Assembly (NCBI GenBank): GCA_030272585.1
Contig: BSYQ01000014.1
Location: 2,170,001 to 2,234,000 of the forward strand
Reading direction: 5' to 3'
Origin: Bryopsis sp. KO-2023
Lineage: Eukaryota > Chlorophyta > Ulvophyceae > Bryopsidales > Bryopsidaceae
DNA length: 64,000 bases
Shown: positions 21,048-30,503 of the stretch, one piece after another
How positions within the stretch are numbered: position 1 is the stretch's first letter
Layout: every line of letters starts with the position of its first letter
Notes under the pieces: generated by a model
The model's input: only the letters and a program-made list of their open reading frames with translations
The model's database searches: none
Told to the model about the DNA's origin: nothing
Translations under genes and position numbers: made by a program

Positions 21048-22579
21048 AGAGGAGACCCTCGGCAAACGCCTGGGTCAAGCGCCTCTTCCTCAAGCCCGAT
21101 GGCACCCTCCATAAAATCAGTGATTTTACGGAGGGTGGGGAGGTCACACAGAAGCTTGTTTGCAGGCTGTGTGACCTCCCCGTGAGTTACCACCGCAGTT
21201 CCCTCACGACTGCGAAGAACCACGCCAAGGGCCACCAACTGAGGACGGAGGAAGATATGCGGAAGAGGGAGGAAGCGGGATGGTAAGAAAAAGGGACCCA
21301 AAACACTGTTGAATGTGCTGAAAAAGAAACCCAAAACACTGTTGAATGTGCTGAAAAAGGGACCCAAAACACTGTTGAATGTGGTGAAAAATGGACCCCA
21401 AACACTGTTGAATGTGCTGAAAAAGAAACCCAAAACACTGTTGAATGTGCATGTGAATCTGATGCATGGTGTCCAACAGAAACTGAAACAGGTATTATGT
21501 GTGTTGCAGGCCACGGGGCAACACCGACAGCACGTCGGGGGTGGTGGTCCACACGGTGGGGAGGGCCTGGAAACCGACGGAGCATGCATGGAAGGTAGCA
21601 TGCAAGAAGCTGGCGGAGTAAGTGTGTTTGTTTGTTTGTTTGTTTGTTTTTGTCTTTGTCTTTGTCTTCGTTTTTGTTTTTGTGTTTGTTTTTGGTTTTG
21701 AATGTTCATGTGCATGTGTGCTTCAGGTGGGTGGCGGAGGAAGGGCTTCCCCTCTCATTGGGGGAGTCAGAAGGATTTCTGGGTTTTGCCCGCGCCCTGA
21801 ACGGCCGGGCAGCCCGGATTTCCAGACGGTCGGTGGGGCGGAAGATGGAGGGGCTGTTCCACGAACGCCTGGCCCGGGTAGCCCAAGAAATCAAAGGCCA
21901 CCGAGATTTGCAGCAGCAACCGGCCTTCACCGGGGATCTGTGGACATCACGGTGAGCATTGTGTCTTTGATAATTGGTAATCTGAATTGTTAACCATGCT
22001 GTTGTGTTTTGATTTGTTGTGATGTGTTTTGATTTGTTGTCATGTGTTTGATTCGATTTGCTGTGTTGTGTTTTGATTTGTTGTCATGTGTTTTGATTTG
22101 ATTTGTTGTGTTTTGGTGTTGTGTTTTTGCAGGGCGGGTGACAAGTACTTGACTGTCACCGCCCACGCCGTGGATGTCTCCACCAACCCCTGGCAGATGA
22201 AGGACTGGATGCTCGGGGTGTTCCACCTGGATGTGGAAAGGGCCACCTCCGCTGCAATCCAGCAGCTGGTGGAAGACCAGGTTCTCCCGAGCATCCAGTT
22301 GGAGGGGTACAGGCCCACCATCACCACCGATGCGGGAGCTAATATAGCAGCCGCATTTGACAAGTAAGTGAACCAACCAAAAGAAAAATACGGTGCTTGT
22401 TTGAAATTAAATGTAAGAAACAACCACAAGTTGAAATAGCATGCAATGTGATGCCTGGAAACATGTCCACCTCCCCAAGGAAAAACAAAAGGAAAAATAA
22501 AAACACTTAAGAGTATGTGTGTAACAAATTGCAGCCGAAACAGTCTCAACTGGGACTGGATGCGATGCTGCTGCCACAT
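21048..22579 (+). CDS. hAT transposase, rest of exon 3 through first part of exon 7
   Basis: Segments: 21048-21282 (rest of exon 3), 21510-21617, 21727-21951, 22133-22363 and 22535-22579 (exon 7, cut by element B). Exon 3 encodes a BED-type zinc finger, WVKRLFLKPDGTLHK then CRLCDLPVSYH and AKNHAKGHQ (Cys-x2-Cys and His-x3-His). Exons 4-5 give AEEGLPLSLGESEGFLGFA and end FTGDLWTS, the usual hAT N-terminal half of the catalytic domain. Exon 6 contains TVTAHAVDVSTNPW and TITTDAGANIAAAF, with the Asp in TTDAGAN likely catalytic. Exon 7 begins the WMRCCCHMLHN motif (hAT RCxxHxLN). Donor and acceptor phases all match. Confidence 0.85.
21289..21450 (+). repeat. 33-bp tandem repeat in hAT intron 3
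   Basis: The core AAAACACTGTTGAATGTG recurs five times at a 33-bp spacing (about 21300, 21333, 21366, 21399, 21432). The period is a multiple of three, so it reads open as LKKKPKTLLNV units, but exon 3 reaches a stop or donor before it and it is taken as intronic. Confidence 0.82.
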
Positions 22580-22802
22580 TGTTACAGCTCCGTGGGTTAT
22601 GAGCTGTGTAACGAACTGAGGGTGGGGCGATAGACACACACGAGCACACTTGAAGGGAAAGATAACTTACAGAATAACGTTCGAACCTAGCACAGAGCCC
22701 TCCTTGTAACCTCTGTAGTACAATCGTACTCTGAGGTGACCCCTGTACTATCCCGTACTACCAAGTCAGACATGCAGCTGTCTGTACCACACATGCGCTA
22801 CA
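22580..22802 (-). repeat. B 3' LTR (left copy)
   Basis: 223 bp, written on the + strand from TGTTACAGCT to GCGCTACA. By eye it matches the right copy throughout. Confidence 0.94.
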
Positions 22803-22861
22803 AACGCCGCCTCTTATCTAGTAAATCGTCCCGACTCTAAATAAGAAGATTGTCTGCTTGG

Positions 22862-23327
22862 CAGAGATAGGACTTTCCGGTTACGGTACCGTAAACCGTA
22901 CCGTAACCCCACTCCGGTGACTTACGGTTACGGTAGTTACGGTCCGGACCGGAGTGGTTTTCGTGCTCGGAACCGGACCACCGTACCACTCCGTACTGCT
23001 CCGGTACCGGACCGTACCGACCGTAACCACCGTACCAACCGTAAACCGTAAATAGTAACCCCCGCAGGGTCCCGAGAACCCAAAGGAACCCAGGGGGATT
23101 CGAACCCACGACCTTACAGACTACAGCCTAACGCTTTAGCACTGAACCACACTACTTCACGATGATTTAGGGGCTACCGTAGCTATACCGTACCTGTTCC
23201 GTACCGTAAAAACAACATATTACTCCGGTTACGGTACGGAGTTACGGCCGTAATACGGAACCGTAACTCGACCGTAACCGGACCGGACCGTAGCCGGACC
23301 AGAATTTTGGCCCAAGTCCTATCTCTG
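22862..23327. mobile_element. hAT-type MITE inserted in B
   Basis: 466 bp with terminal inverted repeats CAGAGATAGGACTT and the 8-bp target duplication CTGCTTGG (22854-22861, 23328-23335). No transposase. Inside are dense palindromic TTACGGTACCGTAA/CGGACCGG motifs plus a tRNA-like segment. It lies between the B pol stop and the B 3' LTR. Confidence 0.88.
23060..23155 (-). ncRNA. tRNA-like / SINE-head-like segment inside the MITE
   Basis: On the minus strand a near-consensus A box TGGTTCAGTGC (about 23148-23138) is followed by a perfect B box GGTTCGAATCC (23106-23096), the spacing of a tRNA-type Pol III promoter. The acceptor arms do not pair convincingly, so it is not called a functional tRNA gene; a tRNA pseudogene or SINE head is more likely. 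Confidence 0.42.
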
Positions 23328-23335
23328 CTGCTTGG

Positions 23336-23856
23336 AATGGTCAAATAAATTCAATAATCAATTCAATCATTTCCAAATCATAAAACTGTAATCAAACTAA
23401 AATCCCCCAACCTTTTGATTCCCCCAGAAAACCCACCCCAGTTCCACTCAACGACCCCGAACACCCATCACTGTCTCTGACGGTCTTGCGCGGCTACCAC
23501 TGCGTCCACAGCATACTCTAGCTCCTTGCGCGCTCCAACAGTCCGCCATATCGACGGTGGTGTTTCTGATCCAGTACCTCCAAACTCCTCTGCAGCAGTC
23601 CCCACAGTCGGCTGTTCACGCTAGCGGGATAACCGGTGTCTGCTCAGTCCTTCCCTTTAGCGCTAGGTAAACGTCCACCAAAACTGTCCCATACCAGCCC
23701 CAGTGGCGGTGCTGCCACCGGCCAACTGAAATCAGCGGATATGCTGAGAGTTTGTCGGCTCCTCGTTGAGTTCCACTTATTTCAGAACTGGTTTAAGCTC
23801 CCCTCTCCCACTGTCCGCCACTTGTTCTCGACGACGATAGATGTCCTCCCCAACAT
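23336..23856 (-). other. B 3' untranslated region
   Basis: About 520 nt between the MITE and the pol stop. No extended minus-strand frame, coiled coil or Cys/His cluster is seen, unlike elements A and C, which carry ORF3 here. Confidence 0.6.
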
Positions 23857-25858
23857 CTACCCCAAGCGTGCGGCAGCGCGGTATTCAGCTACAGCAAGTG
23901 GTGCGTTCTGCAGTTCATCGTCCGGTAACCACAGTGCCTCCTCCATGCCATATCCTCGCCACTTAACCAAGTACTCCAGGATCGTTCGCCGACCCCTTCT
24001 CCTTTCCCGGTGGTCCACAACTCGCTCTACTTCATATTCTTCTTCTCCTTCCACCAAATCCGCCGGTGGAGCTTCCAATTCACGGCGGCCATACTGCTGA
24101 GTGGAATGGAACTCACGCAGTAATGATACGTGGAAGACGTTGTGGATTCGCCACCCTCGAGGAAGTTCAAGACGATATGCAACATCCCCGACTTTCGCCA
24201 GGATGCGGAACGGACCTACATAGCGTGCCTGTAGTTTCTTGCTTGGCCCGCTGTGCATCAGCTCAATGTTCTTCGTCCGCAGTAGGACACGTTCTCCCAC
24301 AGCAAAGTTTTGATCGCGTCGGCTCTGGTCCGCCAATCGCTTCATTCTTACTCTTGCTGCCCCCAAATAGTTTTGTGCGGTTCTTAAGTCTCTTTGAATC
24401 CGCTGGGTGAACTGTCTTACCCCTTCCGCTCGCGCCTGTAGTGCGCCAGACACAAGTGCAGCGGGATGCTCCGGATGTATCCCATAGTTGAGATAAAATG
24501 GTGTATAGCGGGTAGCAGAGTGAACGCCATTATTATAGACATACTCCACTTGCGCCAACCGAAGATCCCAGTCGTTTTGTCTCTCAGAAACGTACGCCCT
24601 CAGCGTTTCTTGTACAGTTCGGATATCCTGCTCCGTAATTCCATCTGTTGGCGGGTGAAAGGCGGTCGACATGCGGAGCTCTCCGCCCAGCATCGCCCAG
24701 AGTGCTCGCCAAAACTCACTCGTGAACCTTACGTCGCGATCACTGATTATGGAACGTGGAAGTCCGTGGTACTTCCAAACGCCCTCAAAGAACAGTCGCG
24801 CGTATCCTTCAGCGGTAACACGTGTGGTAGTGGGAACAAGATGAATCATTTTGGTTAGGCGGTCAAGAAATACCGCAATGGCATCGAATCCCCGCTCTGT
24901 TTGAGGTAAAGCAACCACCAAATCAGTCGCGATGGATTCCCACTTCCGCCCTGGCACTGGCAATGGTGTTAACAAACCAGCCGGCCGTCGTGACTCCACC
25001 TTAGTTCGTTGACAAGTGGGACACGTGCGGACGTAGTGGTTGACCTCCTTCTTCCAGAATTTCCAGTAGAAGTATCTTCCCACTAATTCTCTTGTTCTTT
25101 CTTGGCCCTTGTGGCCGCTCGCAGGGCTATCATGACAGAGCCGCAGTATTTTGTTGCGGATGTTCCCCCGCGGTACCACCAAGCGTAGCTCCTCTTCATC
25201 CGATAGTCGTCTCTTGAGTAAACCGTCTTCCTCCATCACGTACATAGCTTCCGCTTCCGCTTCTCGCGCTTCTAACCGCAATACAATGTCCGCCACCAAT
25301 GGATCCAACCTCTGTGCGTTTCTTATAGCATCAATGAGGTCATCAGTGGGACCGGTGCGCGCGTCAACCAGAGCGGAAAGCTCTAGTGGCGGTTGAGTCT
25401 TGTTTCCCCTATCGCCAGACTCCTCCCTCAACGGATCAACTTTGTCGGCCTGTGTCCGACTAACTTTGTCGTCCAGCCTACTAATTTTGTCGTCCGTGTT
25501 GGACTCCGGGGCACGTCGAGCAAGTGCTTCCACTTCTTCAGCTGACGGATCCCAAAATTTCAATGGGGGCTCATCAAAAGCTACCTCCGACTGGTCCGAT
25601 GCCCAGTCCCCCAATTGTCCTTTCCCCGGGCGGTCAGGTCTAGTGGCCTGTCCGCTTAAGTCTTCATCTGTCTTGCGGGATCCCACCCCAGGCTTTTGTC
25701 GTCCTGGGGGGTGTTTTTGTCCGCCGCCGCAAGGCACTTCCGTGTCCTCACGTAAAGGTCTTCGGGATAATGCGTCCGCCACAATGTTGGCGGTCCCTTT
25801 AATATGCACAATGTCAAAATCAAAGGCACTTAGTAGCTCCACCCAACGTGCTTGTCGC
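23857..25858 (-). CDS. B pol, 3' part: end of RNase H, integrase, chromodomain
   Basis: Continues the pol frame begun at 58901; with one GTCGC copy removed the total is 1552 residues and the junction reads TLTRRQARWVELL. It contains the end of RNase H (KGTANIVADALSRR), the integrase HHCC (CHDSPASGHKG, CPTCQRTK), catalytic motifs ATDLVVALP, ISDRDVRF and TDGITEQ, and a C-terminal chromodomain (EEYEVERVVDHRERR, YLVKWRGYG, EALWLPDDEL). Catalytic acidic residues are all present. Confidence 0.92.
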
Positions 25859-26046
25859 TGATACGAACGTTTCGAATTGTAGTACAGTCGTGGTACGGGT
25901 ATTCGGGTTCTAGGGTGATAAGTTCAGAGAGAACTTGTAAAAATTAATTATCTCTGAGTGTCGAGTTTCACCCCTGTTCACTCGTTTCTCAAACTCAAGT
26001 GTGCACACAACCTCCCAGTGAAAGCCTAGCTAAACAGGGCCTAACA
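25859..26046 (+). repeat. A2 5' LTR
   Basis: 188 bp with the ACGTTTCGAATTG variant; followed by the same primer site as A1. Confidence 0.94.
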
Positions 26047-26543
26047 AACTGGTTTCGGAGCCGAAGCAACCCCTACTGCAAGTCGAGTCTTCTTTTCGAA
26101 AAGATCGACAGGGAATTTAGCAGTCGAGTTGCAAAAGATCAGGTCAACTAGGTCGAAGAAGGTTTCCTCTCGTGTCTGGAACCTACTTCGTGTTGCTGCG
26201 CACCAACTTTACGCTGGACGACACAGAACGCACGTTGCTGCGCCTGATCATTCCCTCGAAGATCGCGCAGGATCTGTAGATCCTCGGACTCTACGACCAC
26301 ACAGCACGGCGTAGTAGAACTGCAGTTCGTCGCAGAGTTGTCGACGCTAAACGTGGTTAAACGGAAAGGCAGACGAAGCGGAACCGCTAAGCGGACGTCT
26401 TTAGACGGAAACGGAGCTCCGCCAAAAGTTACGCTGCCAGAAATTGCGCGACAAAGAGTGACAAATTAGTCACGTGGATCACCGGCAAAGTGATTCACCG
26501 AACTGACACGTGATCAGCCCGCCGACAAGTCAAGACATCCACC

Positions 26544-29507
26544 ATGGGGGACGACGAGCAGTTATTCCTGGAGTATGGAATCGAGGACGACAATCAAGAG
26601 CGCGATGCCCCAGCTGGCGCGCCGCTATATCCGATTATCGTCGCTGGAGACATACCTGCTGTCGGACTGCCCTACCAGGCAGAAATGGGCCAGCCGCTAC
26701 AAGCGTATGGCATACCCGTACAACCGGATATGGTGGAAGAGGGAGGCGATGAGGAAGCCGACAATGGCCCGCAATTTGATGAAGAGATGGACGAAGAGCC
26801 AGGAGTATTCATCAATCAGCAAACGCAGCACCTGCGCCAAAGCCAAGTGAATGTACATAATCAAACTCTGCACGTTCACAATGATGGTTTGCAGGAGCGC
26901 GATCTCCAACAATCGCAAGAGCGGTTGTATAGCCAATTGTCGGACGAGGCTGCCCACAGAACAGCCCAGGTCGCCAAACATCTTGATAGTCGGGTAGAGG
27001 GAGCTTGTTCAAGCATGGCTTCCCAAGTACATGATGTGTTGGACTCTACTCTACAGTCCCGCCATCACCAGATTGAAGGACAGCTCCATGAAAGGTTGGA
27101 TGAGCGGATCCAAGATCTGGATGCTGCAGCCAAGGGAAGGCTCAGCCAAGTGGAAGCGGGCTTGGCGAATATCCGTGATGTCGCCCAGAAAGAGGTGGAC
27201 GAAGCCAAAGAGGCTCAGCGGATATTGGCGGAACAAGTGGCCGACACGGACGAAAAAAGGAAGAAACTTGAAGAGGATTATGACCGGCAATATAACGACG
27301 CCCTTTGGGGGTTGGATACAGTCCAACAAGAACTGCGAGAGACGCAGGCGGAAATGGGTGCGGGTCAAGATAAACAGTTCAAGGAACTCGTTCGTGTTAA
27401 GTATGATCTCAAAGAGACGCAAGAAAAAGCGGAAAGTTTTCAGATACAGCATCATGCGGAAGTAGCCTATTTGTTAAAGGAGGCAGCGGCTGCGAAAGAA
27501 GCGGCGGCTAGATTACAAGCGGAAATGGAGGAGTTGAAAAGAAGTCAAAGTCGGTCTTCAAGGAGAAGCAGATCGAGAAGCTCAACAAGGAGCAGAGAGC
27601 CGCGGGAAATGTTGCAGGAAATGCTACAAGACCCGGAAACGGCGCAAGAGCTAAAGAAGGTGTTTGAGGATGTAGCGGACACAAAGTTCACGTCGAACTT
27701 TGAGTTTTGGCGGAAGAAAGATGCTGCAGCAGTTGCCACACACATGGCATCCGCCGCCCAACAAACACCTCTTGTGGCTGCTATGGCGGGAGCGGGAACC
27801 AGAACGGTGGCACAACCACCAAAATTGTCCGAAGTACAAATTCCATTCGGTCAACCGCCCCAAACCTCATCCGGCTTTGCCCCGGATTCAGTAGGTTTCC
27901 CGCCAATACCACCAGTATTCCCGCGGGCAAATAGACCGATTACCCGACCTGCATCACCCCCAGTCATTATTCCTGGAGTGGGGCGAGGCAGTGCAATCAG
28001 CGGACAGGGAAATGTACCTAGGCCGACTGTGAGGCCTAGCGCTGTGTTTGGACAAACACCAAATACAAGACCACCAGCGGTATTACAGCCAGTACAACCG
28101 CCACAGCGTACGCAGGCTTCTCCCGTGGTACAAACTGTTCCGCTGACAACTCCCACAACCACGTCACCCGAGCCACCTAGAACATTACCCATGCCACCAC
28201 CAGCTTCTCAGCCAGTGTTATCACATCCATCAATGATTTCACCACCCGGCTATTATGCCATGGGGGCATCATACATTCGGCCTTCTATTTTAGGTCACTC
28301 CGTGAATGTATACGGAGCTCCATCATCCGGAAACCCCTATGTGGGATGGGGATCCTATCCGCGTATTCCTCAACGCGCAGGCGGAGGAGGCGGAGGAGGC
28401 GGAGGTGGAGATGATGATGGTTCCGGTGATGGAAGTGGCGGAGGCCCATCGGACAGAAGTGGCCGTGGGTCTGCACCTGGACCACATATTGGTGGAGGAA
28501 GAGAAGGACCATCTAGGAACCCAGGAGGCGGTCCTGGAGATGGTGGTGGTGGAGGTGGCGGAGGAGGCGGACCTCCTGGTCCCCCAAGTGGGGACCCCGA
28601 TTTTATGGGCTATGCACGTCCAGAAAATCGTTTGCTTCACATTCCCAATGCGGTCAAATTCCCGATGCCGAAACCGTATACTGGCGCTGGAGATCGCTGG
28701 ATTCGGGATTGGCAGGCAGAACTCACCAACTTCTGCAAAGTGTATGATTTGGATGAGTCTGTTTGGCTTAAAGTATTCCGCACAAATCTCTCTGGTTCAG
28801 CCGCCACATGGCGGAATATGCAAGAGATGCGGATTCGGGAAGGAGTTCGTCCGATGTTCCAGGACTGGATTCAACTTGTGGAGGAACTAGCCATTGCTTT
28901 TGAGCCCACAAGGATGTCCGATGTTTCGCGTAGGAAGCTGCGGAAACTTCAACAAACAGGGAATGTTCGTTCCTACATCAACGCATTTCGGGATCTCATA
29001 CTCAGAATTCCGAATATGACGGAGGAGGAACAGTACCTACAGTTTGTTGACGGATTGAAACCCCAGATCCGACATCAAGTTGTTACAATGGTGACAGAAG
29101 GAGTGGAAGCGGCGATAGTCACTGCCGAAAGAATCGATTCGTTGGGTGGCCAATCTCAAAACAACCGCGGACGTGGTCGCGGACGAGGGCGATGGAACTG
29201 GAATTGGAAAAACAAGCCCAAAGCTGACCAGAACCAGCAGATGCAGGGTCAGCAACCGCAACCACCACCTCCACCCCAAGATCAAAATCAGCAAATGGGA
29301 GGAGGCAACAGAGGTGGAGGCGGCCGTGGCCGCGGAAGAGGCGGAAGACGAGGTGGCGGACGAAATCGAGGTGGTGGCGGAAGGCAGCAACAAGGAGGAG
29401 CTAGAGGCGGAGGCGCATGTTACATCTGCGGCGAAGTGGGCCATGGTTTTGGGAAATGTCCCAAAGGTCCAACTTTTCAAAAGTGGCTAAAAGATCACGC
29501 CGCATAG
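26544..29507 (+). CDS. A2 gag
   Basis: 987 residues, same architecture as A1 gag: coiled coil, RS-rich stretch, Gly-rich runs, gag core and CCHC knuckle. It differs at scattered residues (for example ATHMASAAQQ, PPKLSEVQ, SGDPDFM). No break. Confidence 0.93.
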   Translation: MGDDEQLFLEYGIEDDNQERDAPAGAPLYPIIVAGDIPAVGLPYQAEMGQPLQAYGIPVQPDMVEEGGDEEADNGPQFDEEMDEEPGVFINQQTQHLRQSQVNVHNQTLHVHNDGLQERDLQQSQERLYSQLSDEAAHRTAQVAKHLDSRVEGACSSMASQVHDVLDSTLQSRHHQIEGQLHERLDERIQDLDAAAKGRLSQVEAGLANIRDVAQKEVDEAKEAQRILAEQVADTDEKRKKLEEDYDRQYNDALWGLDTVQQELRETQAEMGAGQDKQFKELVRVKYDLKETQEKAESFQIQHHAEVAYLLKEAAAAKEAAARLQAEMEELKRSQSRSSRRSRSRSSTRSREPREMLQEMLQDPETAQELKKVFEDVADTKFTSNFEFWRKKDAAAVATHMASAAQQTPLVAAMAGAGTRTVAQPPKLSEVQIPFGQPPQTSSGFAPDSVGFPPIPPVFPRANRPITRPASPPVIIPGVGRGSAISGQGNVPRPTVRPSAVFGQTPNTRPPAVLQPVQPPQRTQASPVVQTVPLTTPTTTSPEPPRTLPMPPPASQPVLSHPSMISPPGYYAMGASYIRPSILGHSVNVYGAPSSGNPYVGWGSYPRIPQRAGGGGGGGGGGDDDGSGDGSGGGPSDRSGRGSAPGPHIGGGREGPSRNPGGGPGDGGGGGGGGGGPPGPPSGDPDFMGYARPENRLLHIPNAVKFPMPKPYTGAGDRWIRDWQAELTNFCKVYDLDESVWLKVFRTNLSGSAATWRNMQEMRIREGVRPMFQDWIQLVEELAIAFEPTRMSDVSRRKLRKLQQTGNVRSYINAFRDLILRIPNMTEEEQYLQFVDGLKPQIRHQVVTMVTEGVEAAIVTAERIDSLGGQSQNNRGRGRGRGRWNWNWKNKPKADQNQQMQGQQPQPPPPPQDQNQQMGGGNRGGGGRGRGRGGRRGGGRNRGGGGRQQQGGARGGGACYICGEVGHGFGKCPKGPTFQKWLKDHAA

Positions 29508-29876
29508 AGGGGACTTCACTCCATGCGGCCAGAAGGAAAAGAGCCAGACGCCGAAGATACAAGCATCGCAAACGTCAAAAGCTCCGGGAGTCACGAGAAC
29601 GAGAACGGAAGGGGAAACAGAATAAGAAGCCAGAGAAAGAGTCAAGTAATCCCGCCCAGAGGGCTGAACATCCGCTAATGAGTACGAAACTTGGGGACAA
29701 AGAGCGGATGGACGATTCAAGTACGGTCGCCCAAAGCATTTCCGACAAAGATTTGCCGGAAAGTGTTGGTTCAGTACGTGAAGACTCTGGAAGTTCCTCC
29801 GAAGATAGCAACCTGGAATCTGTCCTACCTTGTGGAGAGAAACAGGCTTCGGAAGGAAGTGTTAAAAGTTCAAGCC
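29417..29876 (+). CDS. A2 pol, N-terminal segment before element C
   Basis: About 153 residues of the basic/Ser-rich pol N-terminus. The frame runs on into the C LTR and stops at 30187, but the true continuation is at 39998 after removing C and one AAGCC copy (1391 codons in total). Confidence 0.88.
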
Positions 29877-30308
29877 TGATAGTGAAGCTTGTGGGTGACG
29901 CAATAGTGGTCGGCTGTGTTGATTGGATTCGTGATAACTTGCTGGCTAACGCAAGTATACTTGTGGGGTTTGTTGGTTTAGACAACTCTCTAGCTAGCGC
30001 GGTTGTGAACGCTACTAGAGCACTTGGGTTGGGAAGTGATTGCGTCAGGCAAACACTTAACACACACACACACAAACACACACACAAGCGGGAACACACC
30101 AATCCCACGAATCCCGAGTTCTTACAAAATAAAGTGAATAAGAATAAGAATGTCAAAACAACGAGTGGGCCTCTTAAGTACCCCTAAGTGTAGTACGCTG
30201 ACGCATGCCCCAAACTCTGGGTCTAATCTGTCTTACTCGTGAACCCACATGCGTCAGCCACCCTCGGCTCTATCCCAAACTACCTCGTATAGCGCTAAAA
30301 GACTAACA
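29877..30308 (-). repeat. C 3' LTR (left copy)
   Basis: 432 bp from TGATAGTGAAGC to AAAGACTAACA (+ strand), with an internal CA-rich microsatellite. A minus-strand purine tract (GCGGGGGGGGCGTA, 30309-30322) directly precedes it in element orientation. Confidence 0.94.
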
Positions 30309-30322
30309 TACGCCCCCCCCGC

Positions 30323-30503
30323 AAAAAGTGGGCGCCCACGCACACCAAAACACAAAGAAAAACAAAAACACAAAAACACAAACACAAAACTCACCCACTC
30401 CCATACCCACACCCAACTGTCTTGGACCTGTCTCTTGCTCTGACGTCTCTGACAGCTGCTGCACGCACACACTTGGTCGACGATAACTCCTTTTCCCTCC
30501 TCC
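30323..30503 (-). other. C 3' untranslated spacer
   Basis: A short A/C-rich (on +) spacer between the ORF3 stop and the polypurine tract. Confidence 0.5.

Noticed and set aside
21309-21701. Open frame with LKKKPKTLLNV repeats
   Set aside because: It crosses a 33-bp minisatellite inside a hAT intron and mismatches the frame of the flanking exons.
23060-23155. Functional tRNA gene
   Set aside because: A and B boxes are good but acceptor arms do not pair and there is a T-stem mismatch.
29877-30187. Apparent C-terminal extension of A2 pol
   Set aside because: It is read-through into the LTR of element C; the real pol frame resumes at 39998.
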